Assembly (NCBI RefSeq): GCF_021611515.1
Contig: NZ_CP090960.1
Span: 2,772,001-2,836,000 of the forward strand
Source of the DNA: Mariluticola halotolerans
Lineage (GTDB): Bacteria; Pseudomonadota; Alphaproteobacteria; Rhizobiales; Devosiaceae
DNA length: 64,000 bases
Direction of reading: 5' to 3'
The number at the start of each line of letters is the position of its first letter. The stretch's first letter is position 1. Shown here piece by piece: positions 18,176-27,080 of this stretch. Both the position numbers and the translations under genes were made by a program. The notes under the pieces were generated by a model that did not search any database, had not been told where the DNA came from, and was given only the letters and a program-made list of their open reading frames with translations.

Positions 18176-19690
18176 TTATTTTTTGACAATGCGGCCTTCA
18201 ACCTTGGCATCGACCGACCCGGTTTGCAGGATATATTCGATGACATCATTGGCCATGAGATCGCCATTGCGATCGTCGATCAGCACATTGCCGCCGACAA
18301 AGGCCGTGTAACCGTCACCACCGCGCAGCATATAGTCATTGGTGGCGACCTTGTAGGTTGCTGCCGGGTCGAGCGGTGCGTCGCCCACCATGACCGAGAC
18401 AACACGTTCACCCGCTGGCTTGCTGGTATCGATTTCGATCTTGATGCCAGAGACCTGCGGGAAGCGCCCGCCGCCTTCTTCAACCAGGCTGAAACCGTTT
18501 TCGAGGCCATCCAGGATCTGCTGGCCGGTCAATTCGGACACCACAGTGACATTGCCAAAGGGCAATTCGCTGAGAATGTCGCGGCGGGTGAGCATGGTGC
18601 CGGCTTCATATTCACGATCAGCGCGAATGCCGCCGCCATTGGTGATGGCCAGATCGGCGCCATTGGCAGCCCGCATGGCATCGGCAATCAGGTTGCCCAT
18701 GGCCGATTCCTCGGTACGCACAATGTTGCGACGAGAATCGAGCGCGGTATTGGTGGTGCCAATATCGGTGTTGAGGCTGGCGTCGAGCGTGGTCTTGAGT
18801 TCATCGACCAGTGCCTGGGTTTCCGGATCCGGGGTGACGGTTGCGGTGTCGATGTAACGGAAATGCGGGGTCCAGCTGATGGTGCGCTTGCCGTCATTTT
18901 CGCCGATCTCGACGGTGAGGTCGAGCGGGGCGAGGAATTTTGCGTCCGTCGAGGTTTCGACATAGGCGGTGATGCCGTCATAGCCCGTCATGTAGTCATG
19001 GTCGTCGCCGGACATGATGACATCAAAGGCATGGCTGGCTGCGATCTCGCGGTCATTGGCGTGGTCGGTCTGGATGACGCCGACAACCAGATCTGCACCC
19101 TCGGCACGGGCGGCCTTGGCTGCAGCGATGGCGGAGGAGACCGTGCCTTCAAACTTCCAGTCGCCAGAACTGGAGACAACCGGCGTGGTGTCCTGGGCGA
19201 CGGGAACCAGTGCGATCTTGAGGCCGGCGATTTCCTTCATCATGGTGCCGCCAAGCCCGTCAATCGGCGAGCCATCGGCATGGGTGATGTTGATGGCAGC
19301 CCATGGGTATTCGGACGCGCCGACTTTTTGCAGGAAATTTTCGGTGCCGAAATCGAATTCATGATTGCCCGGTACGGCAATGTCGAAGGGCACGATATTG
19401 GTCAGATCGATCGTGTTCTGGCCTTTATCGAAACCCGAGAGCAGGGAGGGGGACAGCATGTCGCCATCGAAGACATAAAGCATGTTGGGGTTGGCGGCCT
19501 TTTCGGCCCGTGCGACGGCATTGAGACGGGCAAAGCCGCCCCGGCCACCGGTTTCGGTGAAGTTATAGAGGTCACCCGCGCCTAGAATGGTCAGTTTGAC
19601 GGTTTCGGCATAGGCCGGGGCCAGCGTGGCGCCGCTGAGGGCGGTGGTGCCCGCGATCACCACAGCAAGTGTTTTGAGATAGTTCGACAT
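18176..19690 (-). CDS. Secreted metallophosphatase / 5'-nucleotidase family protein, variant metal site
   Basis: This 504-residue protein has a signal peptide cleaved near APAYA, an N-terminal calcineurin-like phosphoesterase domain (FDGDMLSPS; GNHEFDFG) and a C-terminal 5'-nucleotidase domain (NGGGIR; ELPFGNVTVV; YKVATNDYMLRGGDGY). It would hydrolyse nucleotides or nucleotide-like phosphates in the periplasm. Two metal-ligand positions differ from UshA: the first motif DxH reads D40-L-Y42, and the GHxH motif reads GDDH. The remaining ligands Asp, Asn-His and the last His are kept. The protein is intact, so this is either a recognised clade variant or altered metal use. Monocistronic, with a long structured upstream region. 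Confidence 0.88.
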   Translation of the reverse strand: MSNYLKTLAVVIAGTTALSGATLAPAYAETVKLTILGAGDLYNFTETGGRGGFARLNAVARAEKAANPNMLYVFDGDMLSPSLLSGFDKGQNTIDLTNIVPFDIAVPGNHEFDFGTENFLQKVGASEYPWAAINITHADGSPIDGLGGTMMKEIAGLKIALVPVAQDTTPVVSSSGDWKFEGTVSSAIAAAKAARAEGADLVVGVIQTDHANDREIAASHAFDVIMSGDDHDYMTGYDGITAYVETSTDAKFLAPLDLTVEIGENDGKRTISWTPHFRYIDTATVTPDPETQALVDELKTTLDASLNTDIGTTNTALDSRRNIVRTEESAMGNLIADAMRAANGADLAITNGGGIRADREYEAGTMLTRRDILSELPFGNVTVVSELTGQQILDGLENGFSLVEEGGGRFPQVSGIKIEIDTSKPAGERVVSVMVGDAPLDPAATYKVATNDYMLRGGDGYTAFVGGNVLIDDRNGDLMANDVIEYILQTGSVDAKVEGRIVKK

Positions 19691-20101
19691 GTCGGTTCTC
19701 CTTGGAAACGGATGGCCACCGGTCTGTCAGGTGGTCGTTGGTGCGCTTGCTTGATGGTTCCGGGGGATCGCCTCCATACGCTGCGCCTCCGGGACGCCGG
19801 TGTCGTCAGCTCTGGATTTTGTGCTGACCTACATGGCTGACGACCCCACATAGAGCAGAATTGGTGCAGTTTTTTAACAAGCCCAAAAGCCTGCATTTCG
19901 GGCCATTGTGCTGACCGAAGCCGATTAAATGCCAGAATGGGGAAGCTGAAAAGAGCTAATTTGATCTTTTGGTCAAAACTGCCCGATGGTGCTTGGTGGC
20001 GGACACGGCATACTGTCACACGCGGACGGTCTTTCTTGCGTCCGGCGGGGGGATGGCTAAGGTGGCAGCGAACGCAACCAGTCCGAGCATACGGGTCCTA
20101 T
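19691..20101. other. Divergent intergenic region of 411 bases with inverted repeats
   Basis: No convincing gene is present. gtcgtcagc (19802-19810) pairs with gctgacgac (19836-19844); an inner gctgac (19823-19828) could compete for the same left arm, giving two alternative hairpins in the leader of the nucleotidase gene. Nearer hemH, TTTGATC (19960-19966) and GGTCAAA (19971-19977) form an interrupted palindrome of operator type. Both genes start away from this region. Confidence 0.4.
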
Positions 20102-21121
20102 ATGTCTGAGCACCTTCCCAAAGACCATCCGCCGGTGAAACCACCCAAAGTGGGGGTGCTGCTGCTCAATCTGGGAACACCCGATGCCACCGACTACTGG
20201 TCGATGCGACGCTATTTGAAAGAGTTCCTGTCGGACGCGCGGGTGATTGAGACGCCGCGGATAATCTGGTGGTTCATTCTCAACCTGATCGTTTTGACCT
20301 TTCGGCCGAAAAAAAGTGGCGCGGCCTATGACAAGATCTGGGATTATGAGGCCAAAGACAGTCCTTTGCGTGTGATCGCGCGGTCGCAGGCGGAAAAACT
20401 GCAGGCGCGGATGGGCGATGCGGCGCTGGTGGATTTTGCCATGCGCTATGGCAATCCCTCGACCGAGAGCCGGTTGAAGGCGATGCAGGCCGCCGGATGC
20501 GACCGGATTTTGCTGGTGCCGCTATATCCGCAATATTCCGCCCCGACCACGGCAACCGCCAATGACAAGGCGTTTGATATTCTCAAAACCATGCGCTGGC
20601 AGCCCGCGGTGCGCACGGCGCCGCCCTATTTCGATGATCCCGTCTATGTCGCGGCGCTGGCCGAGAGCATTTCCTCAGGCATTGCGGCGCTCGATTTTGA
20701 GCCGGATGTGGTGATCACCTCCTATCACGGCATGCCCGAGAGCTATTTGCAAAAGGGCGATCCCTATCATTGCCAGTGCGTGAAGACGACGCGGCTGACC
20801 CGGGAAAAACTGGGCTGGGACAAAGACAAGCTGATCGTGAGTTTTCAAAGCCGGTTCGGCCCTGAGGAATGGCTGAAGCCCTATACCGATGTGACGCTGG
20901 AGACGCTGCCGGAAAAGGGCATCAAGAAAGTGGCAATTCTGGCGCCCGCCTTTTCGGTGGACTGTCTTGAAACGCTGGAAGAACTGGCGATGGAGGGGAA
21001 AGACAGTTTTGAGACGCATGGCGGTACTCATTACGCCTATATTCCGTGTCTTAATGACTCTCCCGCTGGCATGGACGTCATAGAAAGCGTTGTACGGCGG
21101 GAATTAATGGGCTGGATATAG
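20102..21121 (+). CDS. hemH: Ferrochelatase
   Basis: HemH inserts Fe2+ into protoporphyrin IX, the last step of heme synthesis, at the inner face of the membrane. KVGVLLLNLGTPDATDYWSM is the classic N-terminus, TSYHGMPESYL carries the metal-site His, and SRFGPEEWLKPYTD with PAFSVDCLETLEEL complete the family signature. The start is ATG 20102, which gives 339 residues as expected; the frame is open upstream but without homology. hemD is also in the window, 32 kb away. Confidence 0.97.
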   Translation: MSEHLPKDHPPVKPPKVGVLLLNLGTPDATDYWSMRRYLKEFLSDARVIETPRIIWWFILNLIVLTFRPKKSGAAYDKIWDYEAKDSPLRVIARSQAEKLQARMGDAALVDFAMRYGNPSTESRLKAMQAAGCDRILLVPLYPQYSAPTTATANDKAFDILKTMRWQPAVRTAPPYFDDPVYVAALAESISSGIAALDFEPDVVITSYHGMPESYLQKGDPYHCQCVKTTRLTREKLGWDKDKLIVSFQSRFGPEEWLKPYTDVTLETLPEKGIKKVAILAPAFSVDCLETLEELAMEGKDSFETHGGTHYAYIPCLNDSPAGMDVIESVVRRELMGWI

Positions 21122-21193
21122 CCTTAATTACACAATTATTGCGTCTGCCTGCCGACACCCATAGATTGTTGTGTGGGGCGCGAGGAGATTATA

Positions 21194-22153
21194 ATGGACG
21201 GCTTTTCAACGACGTTACTTGTGGCTGGTGTTCTGGCCATTCTGGTGCTGTTTGCGGGCACCAAAGTTGTGCCCCAGGGCTTTAATTTCACCATTGAGCG
21301 GTTCGGGCGCTATACGCGGACATTGAAGCCAGGTCTTAACCTGATCGTGCCATTTATCGACCGGGTTGGGCGCAAGCTCAACATGATGGAGCAGGTGCTC
21401 GACGTGCCGCATCAGGAAGTCATTACCCGCGACAACGCGACGGTGACTGCCAATGGCGTGACGTTTTACCAGGTGCTGGATGCGGCGGCGGCGGCCTATG
21501 AGGTGTCACAGCTGGAGCATGCCGTGCTCAACCTGACCATGACCAATATCCGTACGGTGATGGGGTCGATGGATCTTGATGAACTGCTTTCCAATCGCGA
21601 CGAGATCAACCATCGGTTGTTGCATGTGGTGGATGCGGCGGTGTCGCCCTGGGGGCTGAAAATCACCCGTATCGAGATCAAGGATATCGATCCGCCCAAG
21701 GATCTTGTCGAGGCGATGGGCCGGCAGATGAAGGCTGAACGCGAAAAACGCGCAGCTATTCTTGAAGCTGAAGGTCGTCGCCAGAGTGCGATTTTGCAGG
21801 CAGAGGGCGCAAAGCAGGCGCAGGTGCTGGAAGCGGAGGGGCGCCGGGAGGCTGCATTCCGCGATGCCGAGGCGCGCGAACGTTCAGCGGAAGCGGAGGC
21901 CAAGGCAACCACGATGGTTTCCGAGGCCATTGCCAAGGGCGATGTGCAGGCGATCAATTATTTTGTCGCCAATAATTACATCCAGGCGCTCGAGAGCATT
22001 GCCAAATCGCCCAACCAGAAGCTTTTGATGTTGCCGGTCGAGGCATCCAATGTCATCGGGGCTTTGGGCGGTATCGCCGAGATTGCCAAGGAAACCTTTG
22101 GTGGCGATGCGCCGAAACGCTCGTCCAGCCGTCCGCCTTCGTCGGGGCAGTAG
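21194..22153 (+). CDS. SPFH/Band 7 family protein (QmcA/stomatin-like)
   Basis: This 319-residue membrane-scaffold protein has one N-terminal hydrophobic anchor (TTLLVAGVLAILVLFAG), a Band 7 domain starting KVVPQGFNFTIERFGRYTRT, and a long Ala/Glu-rich coiled-coil (KAEREKRAAILEAEGRRQSA region). Relatives oligomerise into rings in membrane microdomains and interact with FtsH or NfeD proteins. GAGGAG precedes ATG 21194. It is followed after three bases by an NfeD gene, the usual two-gene SPFH-NfeD operon. Confidence 0.94.
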   Translation: MDGFSTTLLVAGVLAILVLFAGTKVVPQGFNFTIERFGRYTRTLKPGLNLIVPFIDRVGRKLNMMEQVLDVPHQEVITRDNATVTANGVTFYQVLDAAAAAYEVSQLEHAVLNLTMTNIRTVMGSMDLDELLSNRDEINHRLLHVVDAAVSPWGLKITRIEIKDIDPPKDLVEAMGRQMKAEREKRAAILEAEGRRQSAILQAEGAKQAQVLEAEGRREAAFRDAEARERSAEAEAKATTMVSEAIAKGDVQAINYFVANNYIQALESIAKSPNQKLLMLPVEASNVIGALGGIAEIAKETFGGDAPKRSSSRPPSSGQ

Positions 22154-22156
22154 GCC

Positions 22157-22609
22157 ATGGACCTGCTTGACCTGATCATCTCCTATGGGCCCTGGTCGTG
22201 GATTATCGGCGGGTTGATATTGCTGGGGGTCGAGTTGATCGTGCCGGGCGGCGTAGTGGTCTGGCTTGGGGGCGCGGCCATTATCGTGGGGTTGATCACG
22301 CTGATGCAGCCGGTGCCCTGGGCCATGCAATGGCTGCTTTATGGCGTCTTGTCGATTGTCAGCCTTTTTGCCTGGCTCAATTACTCGCGGCGCAATCGCG
22401 GTGAGGAGAGCGACCGGCCTTTTCTCAACAAGCGGGCTTTACGGTATATCGGGCAGGAAGCCGTGCTGGAGGAGCCGATCAGCGGTGGGCGGGGGCGGAT
22501 TTCGCTTGATGATTCCGTGTGGCGGGTTATTGGTCCGGACTTGCCAGAAGGCGCGCGGGTGCGGGTGACGGGTGCCGATGGCGCTGTGTTGCGTGTCGAA
22601 GCGGCTTAA
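22157..22609 (+). CDS. NfeD family membrane protein
   Basis: This 150-residue protein has three to four hydrophobic segments in the first 80 residues (WSWIIGGLILLGVELIVPGG is the diagnostic start) and a C-terminal OB-fold domain (GQEAVLEEPISGGRGRISLD; GARVRVTGADGAVLRVE). This is the short NfeD form lacking the ClpP-like protease domain. It partners the upstream SPFH protein in membrane quality control or microdomain organisation. It converges with the motB-like gene only two bases away. Confidence 0.93.
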   Translation: MDLLDLIISYGPWSWIIGGLILLGVELIVPGGVVVWLGGAAIIVGLITLMQPVPWAMQWLLYGVLSIVSLFAWLNYSRRNRGEESDRPFLNKRALRYIGQEAVLEEPISGGRGRISLDDSVWRVIGPDLPEGARVRVTGADGAVLRVEAA

Positions 22610-22611
22610 CC

Positions 22612-23463
22612 CTAAGGCGTGAGTTCGACCGGCAGCGGCGGCTCTTCATCCACCAACATGATCGAAACGCGCTGGTTTGAGGCGAGATAGGGGTCGTCGG
22701 GGAAATAGGGTTCTGCATCACCCCGGCCGACGACCGAGAAAATCTGCTGCGATGGCACGCCGAATTCCTCGAGGATGGCACGGATTGCATTGGCGCGGTC
22801 GGCGGACAGTTCCCAGCGGCCATAGCGCGGATTGGCGTAAACCGTGCCCGCGGCGGTGTGGCCGGAGACGCGGATCTGGTTCGGCATTTTGGCCAGAAGC
22901 GGGGCCATGGCCGCGACGGCTTTCCTCGTGTTCTCGTAAGGATATTTCGAACCTTCGGGGAACATTGAGCGGCCTTGCTGGTCGGCGATGATCAGGTTCA
23001 CGCCTTCCTCGGTATCCTGCACAATCAGATTGTCGGAAATGCTGGTGATTTCGGGCAGGTCCTGAAACGCCTGTTTCAGCGTCGCAGAGGCGAGCGAGAA
23101 GCGCTGCGGGTGATCGACATCGGTTTTCTCAATGTCATAAGTATTGGCTTCAGCACCCTGCTTTTCCGCCTCGTCATGTTCAACCGTTGCGAATTCTGTC
23201 TCGGCCTTGGTTTCCTCAAGGGTCAGGCGCTTCTGGAAGTCGCGCTCGGGATTGCCGTTGCGTTCGATGACGCCGGATTTCTTGGCGATGGCTTCAATGC
23301 CGAAGGCGTCCTTCATGGAACCGGCGACGACCTGCAGCTTTTCCTGATCCTGAATCGAAAAAGAGATGATGAGCACGAAAAAGCAGACAAGCAGGGACAT
23401 GAGGTCAGCGAAAGTCACCAACCATTCTGGAACGCCTGAGGGGCTGAGCTTTTTGCGTGCCAT
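22612..23463 (-). CDS. Flagellar stator subunit MotB/PomB-like
   Basis: This 283-residue single-pass stator protein has the ion-binding Asp at D20 in TFADLMSLLVCFFVLI, followed by a plug-like segment (QEKLQVVAGSMKDAFG). The start resembles PomB of Na+-driven motors. The C-terminal OmpA-like domain anchors to peptidoglycan (VSGHTAAG; WELSADRANAI). The conserved Asp of the GHTD motif is Ala (A204, codon at 22852-22854), a position important for peptidoglycan contact in OmpA-like domains. It follows the PomA-like gene after 24 bases. No other flagellar genes are in the window. Confidence 0.9.
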   Translation of the reverse strand: MARKKLSPSGVPEWLVTFADLMSLLVCFFVLIISFSIQDQEKLQVVAGSMKDAFGIEAIAKKSGVIERNGNPERDFQKRLTLEETKAETEFATVEHDEAEKQGAEANTYDIEKTDVDHPQRFSLASATLKQAFQDLPEITSISDNLIVQDTEEGVNLIIADQQGRSMFPEGSKYPYENTRKAVAAMAPLLAKMPNQIRVSGHTAAGTVYANPRYGRWELSADRANAIRAILEEFGVPSQQIFSVVGRGDAEPYFPDDPYLASNQRVSIMLVDEEPPLPVELTP

Positions 23464-23487
23464 GGTTTAACCGTCTCCAATCGCCGC

Positions 23488-24258
23488 TCAAGCGGCTTCG
23501 GGCAATTCTTCGCTGCGCTGATTTTCAGGCAGATAGGCCACCAGCATTTCGCGGATAAGAGCGGGACTTTTGCCGTCGCGTACCGACATGACGCCATCGA
23601 TGATCAGAGTCTGGTTGATTTCTTCAAAACCCAGTTTGGCGGTCAGCTTGTCAGCGACGGGCAGGCAGATGAGATTGGAGATCACAGCGCCATAAAGCGT
23701 GGTCAGCAAAGCGACGGCCATTGAGGGGCCGATGGCGCTGGGGTCATCCATGTTCCCCAGCATCTGCACGAGGCCAACCAGGGTGCCGATCATGCCGAAT
23801 GCGGGGGCGGCATCACCGAGAGATTTGAAAACGCGTTGACCTTCCATCAATCGGGTCAAGTACTGATCGCGGGCCAGCTCCATGGATTCGCGAATGAACG
23901 ATCCATCATAGCCATCGGCGATCATCTGCGCGCCCTTGGCGAGGTTGGGCTCGTCAATTTCGACCGATTCAAGACCGAGAGGACCGGCGCGGCGCACGAT
24001 GTCACCCATTTCAGCGATCTTGTCGATCAGCTCGCGGGATTCCACCTTGGTGTGGGTGAAGGCAACTTTGCCGCCGGTCTGGAAGGCGACCATGACGCCG
24101 GCGAGGGGGAAGCGGATCAGGGTCGCAGCCATGCCGCCGCCGATAACAATCAGCATTGAGGGCATATCGACAAAGGCACCAAAGGAGCCGCCGAGCATGA
24201 TAGCAATGATGATGACGGTGCCACCGACCACCATGCCGATAATTGTTGCGAGATCCAA
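23488..24258 (-). CDS. Flagellar stator subunit MotA/PomA-like
   Basis: This 256-residue inner-membrane protein has four TM segments. The N-terminus MDLATIIGMVVGGTVIIIA closely resembles PomA, and the PAFGMIGTLVGLVQMLGNMD and AVALLTTLYGAVISNLICLP segments form the ion channel helices TM3 and TM4. The cytoplasmic loop carries charged residues for FliG contact. PomA is the subunit of Na+-driven stators, so Na+ coupling is likely by similarity. It forms a two-gene operon with the MotB-like gene. Confidence 0.92.
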   Translation of the reverse strand: MDLATIIGMVVGGTVIIIAIMLGGSFGAFVDMPSMLIVIGGGMAATLIRFPLAGVMVAFQTGGKVAFTHTKVESRELIDKIAEMGDIVRRAGPLGLESVEIDEPNLAKGAQMIADGYDGSFIRESMELARDQYLTRLMEGQRVFKSLGDAAPAFGMIGTLVGLVQMLGNMDDPSAIGPSMAVALLTTLYGAVISNLICLPVADKLTAKLGFEEINQTLIIDGVMSVRDGKSPALIREMLVAYLPENQRSEELPEAA

Positions 24259-24423
24259 GCTGCCTACTCCTGCAAGCCGTAGTCAAGAATTCAATATGTT
24301 CGCCATATTGCGGGTACAGGCCTAAAGCGCTGTTAAATAATAGGGTTAATGGTGTGTAATCAGCGCTTTGTTTGGGGTTGGTAATATTTTGTTAACCAAA
24401 CTTGCCGATGCATAATACTTGGT

Positions 24424-25971
24424 GTGTTTTTGCGCCGGGGAGCATTGGTTTTGGCGAGGCGGGGATCGCCCAAGTTAACGTTGATCGGCAGTGCAGCCCT
24501 GATGGCTGCGCTGGGGTTTGGTGCGTCCGGCCCGCTGCTGGCGGCAGATGGTTCCGGGGTCAATAATCCGCAATTGCTGCGCGGTTCGATCGATGCGAGT
24601 TGTGTTGACGGGCTGGCATGCAATTTTGGCCATACGCTTCGCGGACCGGCCGCGTCCGCCACAAGAACCCCACCCAAAGCACCCGCGCTCGATTGCAATG
24701 CTGTTGACCCCTACGGGCTTCAACAGATCGGTTGTCCGTCGCCTGATTACGACACGGTGTTCAAGGACGCTGCACCCAGACAGCAGGGTGCGCGGCAAGC
24801 GCCGGTTTTGCATGAAGCCGCTCCTGAAATCGCTGCTGCTCCGGCACCCTATCGGCAGGCCTATCCGGCGGAGCCCGCACAATTTCCCGGTCTGGAGGCA
24901 GACTGGAGTGTGACTTTGCGCGGTACGTATAATACGGGCAGCAATGGTCAGCGTTTCGGGATTGCAATTCTGCCCGAGGCCAGCGTGACGCGGCAATTAA
25001 ATGCCGGCAATGTGGTCTTCAGCGGCAATGCCAACCTGAGCAAGGAAGGCGGCGACGTCTTTCGCCTGTCGAGCGGTACGCTCGATTTTACCGGCGAGCA
25101 CATGCTCAACCGGCAAACCGAGATCAGCGGCGGGGCATCGGTCAGCATTGATCAGGCCAGCCCTTATGACCTCGATGCGGATACCGGCATTGCCGAACAA
25201 CCATTGATTGTGACCGGTTCTGCGGATGTGGCGGTCACCCGCCGGTCGGGCCGGTTCGGGTTCGAGGGGCGCGGCGAGGTTGAACGTGTCGTTTATGGCG
25301 AAACACAACTCACTTCCGGCGGTACTGACCTGAATGGCGACCGGAACCGGGTTTCTGTCACGGGCACCGGCCGGGTCAGCTATGCGCTGAGCGGGCGCAC
25401 CAATGCGTTTGTGGAAGCCTCTGCGGAACGCAGCCTTTACGACATGGCCTCGGCAAGTGCCGGGGTGGCGCTGAATAGCTGGACCTATGCTGTGCGCGCC
25501 GGGGTAACCGGGAACTGGGACAATGTGGTTGTTGCCGAGTTTTCGGCCGGATACGGGTTGCGCCGGTTTGACAGTGCGTTGCTGAGTGATGCACCAGCGG
25601 CGCTGGTCAACGCGACATTGACCTATCGTCCCAATGCGCCGGTGGAATTGTCTGCGTTGTTTGGCACCGAGTTTTCCGCGCCTGCCTCGTCAACAGGTGC
25701 GACGGCACAGATTGATTATTCAGCGTCCAGCGTGGCGCGCTATCTGATCAATGACCGGACGGCCGTCCGGGCCAATATTGGTGGCACCTGGACGCGGTAT
25801 TCGGACACAACCGACCAGAGCGCGGTTTACACTGCCGGCCTGGGCGCTGATTTCACCCTCAATGCGCATACGGTGCTGAGTGCCGATTATGAATATGGCT
25901 TGCGGGAAGCGACCGGCAGCGCCTTGCGCGATAATCACAAAGTCTCTGTGGGGATGACCTATTCACGCTGA
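24424..25971 (+). CDS. Predicted outer-membrane beta-barrel protein, function unknown
   Basis: This 515-residue protein has an N-terminal signal-like segment (LIGSAALMAALGFGASGPLLAA) and a Pro/Ala-rich linker with four Cys (residues about 60-100). From about residue 160 onwards, alternating polar/hydrophobic strands of 8-12 residues (WSVTLRGTYN; GKVSV-like terminal strand HKVSVGMTYSR) fit a 14-18 strand barrel. It ends in Arg after Tyr-Ser rather than the usual terminal aromatic. I do not recognise a named family. The start is uncertain, with GTG 24422/24424 or a TTG near 24448 possible. The protein is divergent from the stator pair. Confidence 0.65.
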   Translation: MFLRRGALVLARRGSPKLTLIGSAALMAALGFGASGPLLAADGSGVNNPQLLRGSIDASCVDGLACNFGHTLRGPAASATRTPPKAPALDCNAVDPYGLQQIGCPSPDYDTVFKDAAPRQQGARQAPVLHEAAPEIAAAPAPYRQAYPAEPAQFPGLEADWSVTLRGTYNTGSNGQRFGIAILPEASVTRQLNAGNVVFSGNANLSKEGGDVFRLSSGTLDFTGEHMLNRQTEISGGASVSIDQASPYDLDADTGIAEQPLIVTGSADVAVTRRSGRFGFEGRGEVERVVYGETQLTSGGTDLNGDRNRVSVTGTGRVSYALSGRTNAFVEASAERSLYDMASASAGVALNSWTYAVRAGVTGNWDNVVVAEFSAGYGLRRFDSALLSDAPAALVNATLTYRPNAPVELSALFGTEFSAPASSTGATAQIDYSASSVARYLINDRTAVRANIGGTWTRYSDTTDQSAVYTAGLGADFTLNAHTVLSADYEYGLREATGSALRDNHKVSVGMTYSR

Positions 25972-26022
25972 TTTCTGAGCGTGATGAGTGGGCTATGCGG
26001 GGTGAGCGTGCGGGCCTTGTCG

Positions 26023-26907
26023 CTAAATTGGCGTATTGAGGCCTAAAGCACGAATTTCCTTGGTGAAATCATCGGCAATGTCCGGACGATCGAGGGCGTA
26101 GACCAGATTGGCTGTGAGAAAGCCCACCTTGGACCCACAATCGAAGGTGCGGCCATCGAATTTCACGCCGGTGAAATTCTGGCTTTCCATCAGGGTCTGC
26201 ATGGAATCGGTCAACTGGATTTCGCCGCCAGCGCCCTTGTTGTGCTTGGACAGAAGCGAGAAGATTTCGGGCTGCAGAATGTAGCGCCCGGAAATGATGA
26301 GGTTGGAGGGGGCTTCTTCAACCTTGGGCTTTTCCACCATGCTGGTGATATCAAAGGCGCTGTTGGGGCCTTCGCCACGGCCTACAATGCCATAGGACGA
26401 TACGTCCTTTGGGTCGACTTCCTCGACAGCGATGATGTTGCCGCCGCGTTCTTCATAAGCTGACATCATCTGGGAAAGCGCGCCGGGGGCGGCCTTGATC
26501 AGCATGTCGGGCAGCAAAAGGGCGAAGGGATTGTTGCCAACGAGTTCGCGGGCGCACCAGACAGCATGGCCAAGGCCAAGTGGCTCTTGCTGGCGGGTGA
26601 AGCTGGACCGGCCGGGCTGAGGAAGATCTTCACGCAGTTCAGCCAGTTCGTCAGTTTTGCCGCGCTGCTCGAGGGTATATTCCAGCTCGAATTGCCGGTC
26701 GAAATGATCTTCGATCACGCCCTTGTTGCGCCCGGTGACAAAAACGAAATGTTCGATGCCAGCGTCGCGCGCCTCATCCACGGCATATTGAATCAGCGGC
26801 CGATCGACGACGGGCAGCATTTCCTTGGGCATGGCCTTGGTCGCGGGCAAAAAACGGGTGCCAAGACCTGCGACGGGAAAAACGGCGGTGCGGACCCTAT
26901 CGGCCAT
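26023..26907 (-). CDS. galU: UTP-glucose-1-phosphate uridylyltransferase
   Basis: GalU makes UDP-glucose from glucose 1-phosphate and UTP for cell-surface polysaccharides. [20 protein letters not shown] is the nucleotide-binding signature, and [13 protein letters not shown] and [13 protein letters not shown] are family motifs. ATG 26907 has AAGGAG ten bases upstream; a TTG six bases earlier is less likely. galE is divergent and 173 bases away, which provides UDP-galactose from the product. Confidence 0.97.
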   Translation of the reverse strand: MADRVRTAVFPVAGLGTRFLPATKAMPKEMLPVVDRPLIQYAVDEARDAGIEHFVFVTGRNKGVIEDHFDRQFELEYTLEQRGKTDELAELREDLPQPGRSSFTRQQEPLGLGHAVWCARELVGNNPFALLLPDMLIKAAPGALSQMMSAYEERGGNIIAVEEVDPKDVSSYGIVGRGEGPNSAFDITSMVEKPKVEEAPSNLIISGRYILQPEIFSLLSKHNKGAGGEIQLTDSMQTLMESQNFTGVKFDGRTFDCGSKVGFLTANLVYALDRPDIADDFTKEIRALGLNTPI

Positions 26908-27080
26908 GTGCAAAATTCTCCTTGTTAAACAGGCTTAAACTAGCCGCGTAATGCTATCTAAACAACTAGCGACTAAAGCGGTTCCCTTAATGGTGCCGAC
27001 TTTTTAAGTTGAATTATGTGTCGCCCTGATCAGGGGAATGAAATTCCTCTGCGGGCGGGTGCGGAAAACGGGAGATCCGA

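Noticed and set aside
18164-19585. Open frame of 473 codons on the plus strand
   Set aside because: It is antisense to the nucleotidase gene and begins inside the terminator region; no ribosome site or domain.
24330-24400. CtrA binding site (TTAA-N7-TTAA) between the stator and barrel genes
   Set aside because: The two TTAA copies are separated by nine bases instead of seven, and the single TTAACC further on is too common to count.
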